The translations under genes were made by a program, and so were the position numbers. Below the pieces are notes generated by a model. The model was not told the DNA's origin, did not search any database, and saw only the letters and a list, made by a program, of their open reading frames with translations. DNA of 55,762 nucleotides from Bacillota bacterium (GTDB lineage: Bacteria > Bacillota > GCA-003054495 > Carboxydocellales > JAJZTU01): NCBI GenBank assembly GCA_021848765.1, contig JAJZTU010000001.1:1-55762 (forward strand), read 5' to 3'. This document shows positions 24,063 to 31,954 of the stretch, one piece after another. Numbering within the stretch: the stretch's first letter is position 1; the number at the start of each line of letters is the position of its first letter.

Positions 24063-24485
24063 ATGTCAGACTACACGAGACCAACTATCCACATCCGCTC
24101 AAACCTGGACGAACAAATCAAGTCCCGTGGCTCCCGCAGTACCGTCATCTCCCGCGACCTGGAGCGGCTGTACACCCTTTACCGCCGGGCACTAGCGGAA
24201 GTCAAGCTCACTATTGACGAGGCCTGCCTCATTGTTGACGCGCTCAACGGCAGCCTGATGGATGCCAACACAGCCCGGCTACTGTGGGCCAATATTGCCG
24301 ATGCCGTCAGCATGGACGGTTTGGACGAAAAGTGGTCAGTCGATGGTCCGGCATTGGTTGAGAAGCTGCGCGGGCTGAGCGATATTCAGGCCTTGGCCGT
24401 GGTTGATGCGGCAGAACGGTTTTGGCAAGGGCCATATCGGGAAACGGATATATACGAAGCCGTCGAAGAGTGTTTTTTGGTTTAG
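24063..24485 (+). CDS. Hypothetical helical protein
   Basis: 140 aa, almost entirely helical: RSTVISRDLERLYTLYRRAL, VKLTIDEACLIVDALNGSLM and a repeat of an (I/L)(V/A)DA pattern near residue 115. N-terminus resembles RHH proteins (TIHIRSNLDEQIKS). Last gene of the operon; ends at a terminator. Confidence 0.65.
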   Translation: MSDYTRPTIHIRSNLDEQIKSRGSRSTVISRDLERLYTLYRRALAEVKLTIDEACLIVDALNGSLMDANTARLLWANIADAVSMDGLDEKWSVDGPALVEKLRGLSDIQALAVVDAAERFWQGPYRETDIYEAVEECFLV

Positions 24486-24505
24486 ACCGCCTACGGGCGG
24501 TTTTT
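24486..24505 (+). terminator. Terminator of the plus-strand accessory operon
   Basis: ACCGCC (24486-24491), loop TACG, GGCGGT (24496-24501), then a T-run. Sits right at the stop of the last gene. Confidence 0.85.
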
Positions 24506-24522
24506 CTCTGCCCAAAACAAAA

Positions 24523-24548
24523 AAGCCTATCCTGCTGAGGATAGGCTT
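24523..24548 (-). terminator. Terminator of the minus-strand Csf1-like unit
   Basis: AAGCCTATCC (24523-24532) and GGATAGGCTT (24539-24548) pair perfectly. On the minus strand this is followed by TTTT and a T-rich run. The two opposing units therefore end back to back. Confidence 0.8.
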
Positions 24549-24553
24549 AACAA

Positions 24554-24760
24554 TTAGACGTACAGTCTGAACTCCGGAAATCTTTGAGAAAGCATATTCC
24601 AAGAGTCAGGTTTATTCTTTTTAAGCCAAGTAAGTGTATACTGCCGCATAGCATCACCAGTCAACCTTGCTGTTGTGCGCCCCTCAAATCCTTGGTGGCT
24701 GTACCAGTCTAAATAAGGTAATTCGTGCTCGACAATATACGCCCCAATATCCGCTGTCCG
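24554..24760 (-). pseudogene. 3' remnant of an unidentified gene fused out of frame to the Csf1-like gene
   Basis: After the Csf1-like reading frame breaks, a frame shifted by -1 stays open for 68 codons and reads like protein (GAYIVEHELPYLDWYSHQGF, GDAMRQYTLTWLKKNKPDSW, ...QRFPEFRLYV). It has no start codon and an in-frame stop before it. It looks like the tail of another gene joined by recombination. Confidence 0.5.
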
Positions 24761-25149
24761 CTAACGGCAATAGCAAACAGAAACGGTGGTTCGGGCGGGT
24801 TGAGTAGGATATTCCGGAATTCCGACCGGCCAGGGTGCTGTAGTTTATCTTTGGTCGCCAGCAAGGAATAGTTACGCAAGCTCCGCTGTCCCAAGCAGAA
24901 AGCACAGCCCTGACACAACGAACTGCTGGTCATGTTCTTGGCCAGGTCTTGGTCGGTGAAGGTGTCTTTAATGCCTTTTTTTGTGGAGATACCCAGCCCT
25001 TTCGTGTGTCCACCGCACAGCCAGCAGGCATCATCTTCAACAGCTATATAATCTAGGTCAGGGTATTCGATAACCTTTTCCCCAGCCCGGATTGGTCCGC
25101 CTCGGAGGGCCGCTTGGCGGATAAATTGAGTATTGGTTATCAGTTCCAT
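24709..25149 (-). CDS. Truncated Csf1-like (type IV Cas) zinc-finger protein
   Basis: 146 aa from ATG 25149 (MELITNTQFIRQA), nine bases after GGAG. CWLCGG (about 42-47), KDTFTDQDLAKN, then CQGCAFCLGQRSLRNYSLLA and LLNPPEPPFLFAIAVSGQ match the N-terminal half of Csf1-family proteins as I know them. The family normally continues after IAVSGQ for about 100 more residues; here it breaks into unrelated sequence. No other cas gene or CRISPR array is in the window. Probably non-functional or a truncated derivative. Confidence 0.6.
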   Translation of the reverse strand: MELITNTQFIRQAALRGGPIRAGEKVIEYPDLDYIAVEDDACWLCGGHTKGLGISTKKGIKDTFTDQDLAKNMTSSSLCQGCAFCLGQRSLRNYSLLATKDKLQHPGRSEFRNILLNPPEPPFLFAIAVSGQRILGRILSSTNYLI

Positions 25150-25472
25150 CGCCATCCGCTCCTTTCACCTTTGCCGGGGTTTATGTTCATGCCCGGCAAT
25201 AGGATCGTAGGCACAGTCGGCCAAGCATCAGTTTTTTCGTTGTCTTGTATGACAGGTATGAGATAGTCCACATTTCGATATTTAGCCCGGAAGACAGGGC
25301 ATAGTTGCTTATTGAACGTCTGTGTCTGCACTATCTGTCGGGTGTTCTGCAGAGCGGCCATGATCAGGGAGCGGATAACCCGTGTTGGTAGATCGGCCAC
25401 TCGCTCCCGGAATCGTTGTACTGCATGGGGTGAGACGTAGTATGGTTGCTTAAACCTTCTTGTCCCGTTCAC
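25140..25472 (-). CDS. Small protein, possible toxin partner
   Basis: 110 aa from GTG 25472 (GGAGG upstream). N-terminal motif YYVSPHAVQRFRERVADLPT recalls small phage and plasmid proteins with HAxxRFxER, some of which are toxin-like. It overlaps the RHH gene by 23 bases and the Csf1-like gene. Function inferred only from pairing with an RHH protein. Confidence 0.5.
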   Translation of the reverse strand: MNGTRRFKQPYYVSPHAVQRFRERVADLPTRVIRSLIMAALQNTRQIVQTQTFNKQLCPVFRAKYRNVDYLIPVIQDNEKTDAWPTVPTILLPGMNINPGKGERSGWRWN

Positions 25473-25602
25473 TCTCCATTCGCCTCCTTTCTTTGTCGAT
25501 AAGTTCCCGGACAATCTGACTTTTGGACTTTCTGGTAGTGTACGCCTCCTTTCTCAGCCACTCAGCTTGATGCTTCAGAAGTAAAACCTGTTCCCGCTCC
25601 AC
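25450..25602 (-). CDS. RHH-like small DNA-binding protein
   Basis: 50 aa from GTG 25602 with AAGGCGG upstream. LLLKHQAEWLRKEAYTTRKS and KSQIVRELIDKERRRM fit a ribbon-helix-helix antitoxin or regulator. First gene after the structural-operon terminators, so it begins a separate unit. Confidence 0.6.
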   Translation of the reverse strand: MEREQVLLLKHQAEWLRKEAYTTRKSKSQIVRELIDKERRRMESERDKKV

Positions 25603-25661
25603 TGTTTTCACCGCCTTTCTGCGCACTCGCTTAATTGTGTATCTTCTGAGCAAAAGAAAAA

Positions 25662-25675
25662 GAGGCTTGCGCCTC
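25662..25675 (-). terminator. Second terminator after the lysis genes
   Basis: GAGGC-loop-GCCTC (25662-25675); on the minus strand it is followed by TTTTTC. It backs up the terminator at 25685. Confidence 0.65.
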
Positions 25676-25684
25676 GCTAAAAAA

Positions 25685-25708
25685 CCCACCGCCTCATTGG
25701 ACAGTGGG
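25685..25708 (-). terminator. Terminator of the late operon
   Basis: On the minus strand CCCAC (25708-25704) pairs with GTGGG (25689-25685), followed by TTTTTT. About 24 bases after the last late gene. Confidence 0.75.
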
Positions 25709-25731
25709 CCTTTAATTCTTGAACTATCGCA

Positions 25732-25989
25732 CTATATAATCCCTTTCGCCTTCCACTCATCAAAGAACCTTGTATACCCTTTCCCGGCATCAGCAGCAAC
25801 CAAAGCAGCGTACTTGTCAACAATAGCGGCATCATTCATAATTGCGCCGAAAAAGGCTTCAAAGCAATATGGTGTCCCATCGTTCATTGCAACTGCTTGG
25901 TATCTGTCGTCAGGGTAACGTTCAAGTATAATGTTGCCCATTTCGTCAACGAGGCCCGCTTGGTTAAGTTTTTGAAGTAATTCGTTCAT
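25732..25989 (-). CDS. Hypothetical protein at the end of the late operon
   Basis: 85 aa from ATG 25989 (MNELLQKLNQAGLVDE). Mixed alpha/beta, one cysteine. Located after the holin region, so possibly a lysis accessory or lysogenic-conversion gene. No family. Confidence 0.55.
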   Translation of the reverse strand: MNELLQKLNQAGLVDEMGNIILERYPDDRYQAVAMNDGTPYCFEAFFGAIMNDAAIVDKYAALVAADAGKGYTRFFDEWKAKGII

Positions 25990-26004
25990 TTTTATCATAT
26001 CCTC

Positions 26005-26529
26005 CTATAAGCCTAATAATTGGGCGCGTACCCGTGCGTAAGTATTAGCTGCAGTAGATGAATTCTTAACATAGAACATTACCCCGTACCCAACCAGAGC
26101 GGCCGCGCCTACACCAAGTGCAGGCCTCCATGCGGTGGTAATTGCTGGCTGGTTAGTTGCCAACACAGTGGCTCCTGAATCTGCATTCAGAGTACTATCC
26201 CGCCTGTTTAGTCCGACATCATATTGTTGGTCGCTTTGGGTTAACGTAACAATATTTCTGACGAATTCTGCATTATCAATCCAACTGCCATACACTATAG
26301 CCCCTGCAGCCATATTCAGCCCCTCAACCACAAGTCCAAGCTCTTGGTATCTGCTTTCTGGTTGTGAACGTAACCGGCCATCCACCACTTCAAGTTCGAT
26401 CACCTGCTCATTGCCATCCCCATCAAGTACAGCTGACCTGTCTGCCAGCACCTTAAGTGCGTACAATTGTACCTTTCCGACTATCTGCTTTCGCAGTGTG
26501 GACAGAAAATCTCCCCGCAATAAAGCCAT
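26005..26529 (-). CDS. Hypothetical late protein
   Basis: 174 aa from ATG 26529 (GGAG upstream; TTG at 26532 also possible). Helical start, then a beta-rich middle with many small residues and a hydrophobic segment near the C-terminus (PALGVGAAALVGYGVMFYVK). Could be a minor tail or membrane-associated protein. Not recognised. Confidence 0.55.
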   Translation of the reverse strand: MALLRGDFLSTLRKQIVGKVQLYALKVLADRSAVLDGDGNEQVIELEVVDGRLRSQPESRYQELGLVVEGLNMAAGAIVYGSWIDNAEFVRNIVTLTQSDQQYDVGLNRRDSTLNADSGATVLATNQPAITTAWRPALGVGAAALVGYGVMFYVKNSSTAANTYARVRAQLLGL

Positions 26530-26564
26530 CAATGCCACTCTCCTTTCGTGCTAAAACCCGCCGA

Positions 26565-26885
26565 CTACATGCCAGCGGGCTTATCCATATCCTTCGCCTT
26601 CAACGGTGCCTTAATATAGCTATACAACCCGCTCGCCATCAAACCGGTCACAATCCCCGGAGCAATTGCCTTCGTCCAATCAGTGCCGGTTACAAAAGCA
26701 TTAAGCAAACTCAGCACAATTGCCACAGATACAGACAGTGCAGGGGCATATACCTTGTTAAGCCCCTTCTTCTTGGCCAGTTCTACGGCGGCCAGGGTAG
26801 CTGCAGTAATGATGGTCTCCGGGAGGTAGGGCGTTCCCCAAAGGCGCATAAACAGGTCTTGCAGGATTGATACGGTAGTTTCCAT
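26565..26885 (-). CDS. Phage holin
   Basis: 106 aa with hydrophobic segments at about 21-38, 46-64 and 74-92 and a short charged tail (KAPLKAKDMDKP). It lies right after the lysin gene, the usual place of a holin that permeabilises the membrane to release the lysin. Confidence 0.8.
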   Translation of the reverse strand: METTVSILQDLFMRLWGTPYLPETIITAATLAAVELAKKKGLNKVYAPALSVSVAIVLSLLNAFVTGTDWTKAIAPGIVTGLMASGLYSYIKAPLKAKDMDKPAGM

Positions 26886-26896
26886 GTTTTCCCCTC

Positions 26897-28129
26897 CTAC
26901 TTCTTCGCCACAGCCTGAATAGCCTCAGCAATCTTCTCGAACATCTTCACCTGAGCCGCAGCCAGCTCCGCCCTGGTAACAGGCTTGTCCGGCTGGAAAG
27001 TTCCGTCAGGATAACCGCTCATCAGTCCCAGTTCTTTTGCTTTCACGATAATGTCATGGGCCCAGTGGCCCTTGATGTCGCTGAATACTTCTTTTTTGTC
27101 AGCCACAGGCTTCTCCTCCTCAAGTTCAATTTTCCGCATCAACGAGGCAATTTTGTCCGCCCACTTTTGGTCAGTGGCATACCGCTTATTCATTCCCCGT
27201 AGCGATGGCCCGTTGCAGTACTTGCCGTCCGGGTTGAGGTAGTTCCGGGCCACGTATTGGGCCACATACTTGATACACTCCTCGAAGCTGGGAAATGCCC
27301 TAGCCGATGCATAAGGACTGCTGTCATAGGCCTGGAAGCCGTACAGGTTGTGCTTGTCCTGTGCAATTTTGCTCCGCCCCCAACCGCTCTCCAGCACCGC
27401 ATGGGCTGTCAAGTAACGGGCCGACACCGCCCACTGCTGCTCAGCCAGTATGAATGCTTTTCCCAGGCCGGCCAGAGGCGTACCGGCCAGAAACTTGTCT
27501 ATTGTCCGGGCGCTCACTCCACTGGGTTTGCGCAAGTCCACATCTGCAAGTGACATGCTATTCCCTCCAATCAGGAAACCAAGAATAAAATCCAAAATAA
27601 CAGGCTCCGGTGGGGGAACTTCATCGAATTCCCACGGCCCGAAGCCCAACAAGTACCTGAAATCCTCTGCAAATACCTCGCCCGGCCTGCGATAATACCA
27701 ATCTTTATCATCGCTGGTCAGCCCGCGAGTAGCCTTGTACTCGGCATATTTCGACTCATCCCAGCCGTCAAATGGGTCTGCATCCAGGAAGCGATAGGCA
27801 AAGACATGCCCCAACTCGTGGACGAAAGTTTGCTCATCGCACCCGGCCCCGACTATCATATGAGTAGCGAATACCTCGGCAATGTAGGACTGCCCCCATA
27901 CTTTGTCCCACTGCCTTAGCGAATACGGCAGGAGGAAGATGGGTATAGACAACCAATTGAGCGGGATTCTGGCGGCCAGTTTGGTCAGGATTTCCTCCGC
28001 TTTGGTCAGGGTCACCGGTGGCTTTGAATCGTCGGTCATGTATCGGACCTGGCCCACATGGTTGAATCGGTATCCGCCATCATGCGGGGTGAGCATTTTT
28101 TTAGCTTGGTCGGCGGTGATTATCTGCAT
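26897..28129 (-). CDS. Three-domain endolysin: metallopeptidase, glucosaminidase, SLH
   Basis: 410 aa. N-terminal zinc metallopeptidase-like domain with HELGHVFAYRF (about 104-114) and a downstream Glu in EVFAEDFRYLLG. Middle glucosaminidase/muramidase-like domain with YLTAHAVLESGWGRSKIA, NLYGFQAYD and the rest of a LytF/FlgJ pattern (about 230-330). C-terminal S-layer homology domain VFSDIKGHWAHDIIVKAKEL ... GYPDGTFQPDKPVTRAE. The SLH part would anchor the enzyme to the host secondary wall polymer. Confidence 0.85.
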   Translation of the reverse strand: MQIITADQAKKMLTPHDGGYRFNHVGQVRYMTDDSKPPVTLTKAEEILTKLAARIPLNWLSIPIFLLPYSLRQWDKVWGQSYIAEVFATHMIVGAGCDEQTFVHELGHVFAYRFLDADPFDGWDESKYAEYKATRGLTSDDKDWYYRRPGEVFAEDFRYLLGFGPWEFDEVPPPEPVILDFILGFLIGGNSMSLADVDLRKPSGVSARTIDKFLAGTPLAGLGKAFILAEQQWAVSARYLTAHAVLESGWGRSKIAQDKHNLYGFQAYDSSPYASARAFPSFEECIKYVAQYVARNYLNPDGKYCNGPSLRGMNKRYATDQKWADKIASLMRKIELEEEKPVADKKEVFSDIKGHWAHDIIVKAKELGLMSGYPDGTFQPDKPVTRAELAAAQVKMFEKIAEAIQAVAKK

Positions 28130-28133
28130 AATA

Positions 28134-28343
28134 TCACCCTTTCTTGAGTAGGAAAAACAGTAACTGCGTCACAAAGCTTATGGCGATACCGCCAGCCGCT
28201 GTCATCATCCAGAACTGTAATTTGTCAACCTTCTCCTCCACCCGGTGGATAGCGCCATTTTGTGATTTCTGCCAACCCTTCAAATCTGTCACTTCTTGAT
28301 CAAGCCTAATTACTGCTTCGCATTTGGTTTCGCATACCGCCAT
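28134..28343 (-). CDS. xhlA: XhlA-like hemolysin/lysis accessory protein
   Basis: 69 aa from ATG 28343 (GGGAGG upstream). An N-terminal amphipathic coiled coil (VIRLDQEVTDLKGWQKSQ, VEEKVDKLQFW) and one C-terminal transmembrane helix ending LLKKG are the XhlA pattern. Works with the holin and lysin in Bacillus-type lysis cassettes. Confidence 0.8.
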   Translation of the reverse strand: MAVCETKCEAVIRLDQEVTDLKGWQKSQNGAIHRVEEKVDKLQFWMMTAAGGIAISFVTQLLFFLLKKG

Positions 28344-28371
28344 CCCCCGCCCTCCCTTGGTAATAAAATTA

Positions 28372-28388
28372 CCCCGCTCGGCACGGGG
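28372..28388 (-). terminator. Hairpin between tail and lysis genes
   Basis: On the minus strand CCCCG-loop-CGGGG followed by TAATTTTATT. Probably a weak terminator or attenuator between tail-fibre genes and lysis genes. Confidence 0.5.
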
Positions 28389-28389
28389 C

Positions 28390-28890
28390 TTATAATGTTG
28401 TAAATATACTCTCTGCTCTGGCTCGTAGACTATCGGCAGTAACATCTACCACGTCCAAGGCAGTTTCATCAGTGGCTGTGAGTATAGCAGTTTCTGTCTC
28501 ATCCACGGCCGACCTGACGGCTTTCACCCAATTGATAATAGATGTAGTGGTGGCGGCATCATAGATGGCCATGCCTACATTGCGCTGTTTATAATCCGGC
28601 GCGCGTTCGAACGCTACCCCTGGGGCTACCTGGGTCTTGAAAGCGGCCAGTTTCCGCTGCTTAAGCACATCCAGACTCGGCGGTGCTTTTGGTGTAAAAA
28701 CAAGCTGTCCGTTTTGCAGTTCTACATCATTTTGCAAGATTTGTTCAATGATAGCAGGGTCTTTTTCAACCCAGGATACTTCACCGGCTTTGGCTTCGTC
28801 AGAGTTGCCGTCTGGTATAGTGCTGTTACTCATCATACGCAGTTTTTTCCCGGTAACCTCATCAAAAACTATTTGTATACTATTTGACAT
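28390..28890 (-). CDS. Tail-associated hypothetical protein
   Basis: 166 aa from ATG 28890 (AGGAGG eight bases upstream). N-terminal part IQIVFDEVTGKKLRMMSNST, a helical middle and an alanine/threonine-rich end. Position after the tail fibre suggests a fibre assembly or tip protein. Confidence 0.55.
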   Translation of the reverse strand: MSNSIQIVFDEVTGKKLRMMSNSTIPDGNSDEAKAGEVSWVEKDPAIIEQILQNDVELQNGQLVFTPKAPPSLDVLKQRKLAAFKTQVAPGVAFERAPDYKQRNVGMAIYDAATTTSIINWVKAVRSAVDETETAILTATDETALDVVDVTADSLRARAESIFTTL

Positions 28891-28902
28891 CGAGTACACC
28901 TC

Positions 28903-30042
28903 CTATACAGCCATCCAATGGAGTTTATCAATACGAAGTGTCTGTGCAGCGCCGGTATCCGTGTTCGAGAACACCATCACCAAGTTTGTTCCGGAAATAT
29001 AGCATTCAGTGCAACGGATAGTTGCTCCAAAACCCTCTGCTACATAGCCAAGTTCAGACCGCAAAGTACTACGCGTAAAGTCGTTGTTTACATCAATTAC
29101 CCAAAATGCAACTGTTTCGAGATTATTTGCAGTACAAACAATTTCACCACCCATATAATCAGATATAGTGGTTACTCCCGCATAGCCATTCCATAATATC
29201 CTAACTTGGCTTTTCGAGGTCCCAATGGGAATATTGAGCGTATACGTTCCAGAAGCAACTATGCTGGTCGTGGTGTCTGAGTATGTGCCGGTGGCAATTA
29301 TGTCGCTTTTATTGCTAGCGTGGTAGACGGTGTTGCCATTGTATTGTAACGTGCCGTCAGGATGAAAAGTAATGTATCCCTGGTCAGTAATATCAGTTCT
29401 CCGCAGAATATCTATTGCCGCAGTAGACCATCCAACACCGTCAGCTGTTCTACGTAACCTTGCAATAAGCCTAACTGAATTTCCGTCAACCCCAGCCGTG
29501 ACTTCATTTAATTCAATTGTGCTGCCCACCGCGGTTCCTAGGTCACCGAGCAATGTTGTTAATTTTCCCGTCATCGTGTCTCCGGCTTTGTTGATTGCCA
29601 CATACGGCATCTGCGAATACGCAAACGGATACAGCACTCTTGCATCCGCGGTGCTGGAAATAGAGCTAGCCCCGGCCACAGCTGTACAGATTTTCACACT
29701 GTCCGCCGGTGCTACCCCGGTAGTGTTTACCTCGAACACCGCCCCAGTGACATTCTGGCTGGCATCTTTGGTCAGCTTAAGATAGATGTGGTTAGTCGCA
29801 TTGGCCGTGCAGGTCACGGTGGTAGCAGTGTCGATGTCGACCCGGCGGCCATCTATGCAGGCTTGGCCGAGCGCTATGCTCAAAGTGAGGTCTACGCTAG
29901 ATGCGGGAACGGTGAAGCCGGAGACGACGAAGTTTTGGGCAATGAGCGCTTTTAGCCAGGCGATGAGGTTGGCTTCTGTTATGGTTTTGCCGGAGCCGGC
30001 GCTCCCGACGTCGTTAACAGTTGGGAAAACTTTTGTAGCCAT
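28903..30042 (-). CDS. Tail fibre / receptor-binding protein
   Basis: 379 aa, Thr/Ser/Ala-rich and beta-structured. N-terminal part with a conserved phage feature INKAGDTMTGKLTTLLGDLG at about 150-170 (tail-fibre repeat motif), C-terminal part likely a receptor-binding domain. Located downstream of the tail hub protein as expected. Confidence 0.75.
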   Translation of the reverse strand: MATKVFPTVNDVGSAGSGKTITEANLIAWLKALIAQNFVVSGFTVPASSVDLTLSIALGQACIDGRRVDIDTATTVTCTANATNHIYLKLTKDASQNVTGAVFEVNTTGVAPADSVKICTAVAGASSISSTADARVLYPFAYSQMPYVAINKAGDTMTGKLTTLLGDLGTAVGSTIELNEVTAGVDGNSVRLIARLRRTADGVGWSTAAIDILRRTDITDQGYITFHPDGTLQYNGNTVYHASNKSDIIATGTYSDTTTSIVASGTYTLNIPIGTSKSQVRILWNGYAGVTTISDYMGGEIVCTANNLETVAFWVIDVNNDFTRSTLRSELGYVAEGFGATIRCTECYISGTNLVMVFSNTDTGAAQTLRIDKLHWMAV

Positions 30043-30055
30043 CTAATGCACCTCC

Positions 30056-30538
30056 TTAACCGGCCACGGCATTGACATTGATATCCCATGTAAATGTCGC
30101 CGTGATGCTCGTTGTCTTAATAATCGGCTGAAATATCACTCTGGCCGCAAGTGTACCGCCCGACCCAGCATTCCACAGGCCCGCTTCCTGCAGGGTATTG
30201 CCATTTGCGGATGTTGAACCTAGATAATACTGGATTGTCAGTTTGCCAGAATCTGGGGTGCGCTTTGTGACTACATCCCGGAACGCTTCTGCTCCCAAGG
30301 CAGTATCGTTGGCCGTTGGCGCCGTATTGCTAGTACCAACCGCAAAGTGACTAATCGTTCCGGTGGCAGGCGTGCCGTTCATGATATCTCTTATAAGATT
30401 CCTATAAACCAGGGTGATAAGGTTATGTCGTTTCTCCTGTCGTAACAACTTTCCGGTTTCGGCATCATGAATTTCAATAGTCACGTTTACGGGCAGTTCA
30501 ACAGTATCGGCACTTTGCTGTTTTTTATGTTTCTTCAT
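30056..30538 (-). CDS. Tail protein
   Basis: 160 aa. Lys-rich start MKKHKKQQSADTVELPVNV then HNLITLVYRNLIRDIMNGTP and FAVGTSNTAPTANDTALGAE, a pattern seen in baseplate/tail-tip proteins. Between tail hub and fibre genes. Confidence 0.65.
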   Translation of the reverse strand: MKKHKKQQSADTVELPVNVTIEIHDAETGKLLRQEKRHNLITLVYRNLIRDIMNGTPATGTISHFAVGTSNTAPTANDTALGAEAFRDVVTKRTPDSGKLTIQYYLGSTSANGNTLQEAGLWNAGSGGTLAARVIFQPIIKTTSITATFTWDINVNAVAG

Positions 30539-31954
30539 CTATGACACCTCCGAAAAACCTACGATAGCTGTTCCGACTTCAGCTGCAGCATAGGCGCTGG
30601 TTGTTACCGTGAGCGTGTCAGATACGACTATTGTATCCGTAGACCTGCGCAACAGGATAAGTACCTCGTTCTCTCGGATGACAAACTTCCTGCCAGCTTC
30701 TGCCAGCTTTTTGAAGAAGTCGACCCAGGATCCAAGGCTCTCGCCGTCCAATGCTCTCACTCTGTACCGCAAGAACTTGCCTTCAACGTCCCAGGCCGTC
30801 ACGCTGTCGATCAAGAATTGAGCATTAAGGTTGTGCTTGGTTACGTTGATGGTGATTAGCTGACCTGCTGCAAGCCCCGCCGTATCGGTTTCAAATTCCA
30901 CTATCCGGGGTATCCGTCCGAATCTCCTCAGAAGGCCGTCTGCTTTTTGGGTGGCCAAGTTTTCGCTGTCTATGCTCTGGTCATCTTCGATGGACTCATA
31001 GACACCGGTGCCACCCTCTACGGCTTGCCTACTGCTTATTTCTGAATCACTTTGCGAAACCAGGATAATGGGGAATAAACCCTGGTAAGTGACATCCAGG
31101 ATGTCAGTACTAGCTAAGGGAGTTGCAGCATCATCTTGGGTGATTTCCTTCTCTCCCTTTGACCAGTAGAAGTCCTTTCCTGTTTCAAGGCCTCGGATGC
31201 CCACGGTTTTGGTAACGGCGTTAACCTTCACCGTAGGGACTTTGGCTACCTCAAAGTTAAGTACAAAGGCCTTATCCTTGTCATTGCCTTTGAAACTATC
31301 CGTCCTGGGGTCGGTTATGTCCTGTCCTGCCCGGATGTATTGCTTATTCCGGTACTGCCCCCTGGTGGTCTTTACTGACATGTTCCGGAAGTTCTTGCTG
31401 GTGTCGGTCAAGGAGAACGGGGCCAGGTTAGTCTCCCTTGTGAAAAAGGCTAAATCCTTGCTGTAGTCGATATTCCAGGCATATCCTGTTAGCTCGGCCA
31501 GGTCGTTGAATGCCTCTGTCGCCGTCCGGTAGTTGAATACTGCCTTGGTAATCGTCGGCCCATCCTGGACTTTAGTTGTAGTTATACCCTCACCGGCTAA
31601 ATCCTGAGTGACAATATCCCGGACGATATTGCCAAGAGTTTGGTTTTCGTACACCCTGGCTACTAAATGCCGGTCCGGGATCTGGTTGTAATCTACGCAA
31701 GAACAATCGAAACGCAGGGCGTTATTCCCTGGTATGGCTTCTTCATCTGGTTCATCGATGGTTCCTGCAAATCTGCGGGTGCCTCCATCTGTGATTATGA
31801 CTTCCTGCCCTACTTCAGGGCGGTAGGTGCCTGCTTTGTCCAGCAATATAAACGAACAGGTGTCCCGGCTATTGAGGGTGTCTGTCAGTTGTAGGCTGTC
31901 CACCCTCAAGAGTGAGGTTTTGTCCACTCCGCCAATTGTCAGCACGATAGCCAT
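30539..31954 (-). CDS. Tail hub / distal tail protein (gp44-like)
   Basis: 471 aa. Residues 1-330 show the baseplate-hub fold pattern: SLQLTDTLNSRDTCSFILLD, YRPEVGQEVIITDGGTRRFA, FDCSCVDYNQIPDRHLV, DIVRD-type middle, NYRTATEAFNDLAELTGYAW. The C-terminal coil and beta part may be an added domain. Follows the tape-measure gene by one base. Confidence 0.75.
   Translation of the reverse strand: MAIVLTIGGVDKTSLLRVDSLQLTDTLNSRDTCSFILLDKAGTYRPEVGQEVIITDGGTRRFAGTIDEPDEEAIPGNNALRFDCSCVDYNQIPDRHLVARVYENQTLGNIVRDIVTQDLAGEGITTTKVQDGPTITKAVFNYRTATEAFNDLAELTGYAWNIDYSKDLAFFTRETNLAPFSLTDTSKNFRNMSVKTTRGQYRNKQYIRAGQDITDPRTDSFKGNDKDKAFVLNFEVAKVPTVKVNAVTKTVGIRGLETGKDFYWSKGEKEITQDDAATPLASTDILDVTYQGLFPIILVSQSDSEISSRQAVEGGTGVYESIEDDQSIDSENLATQKADGLLRRFGRIPRIVEFETDTAGLAAGQLITINVTKHNLNAQFLIDSVTAWDVEGKFLRYRVRALDGESLGSWVDFFKKLAEAGRKFVIRENEVLILLRRSTDTIVVSDTLTVTTSAYAAAEVGTAIVGFSEVS

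Noticed and set aside
24554..25602. A complete CRISPR-Cas type IV locus
   Set aside because: Only the Csf1-like gene is present; there is no csf2, csf3, csf4 or repeat-spacer array anywhere in the window.
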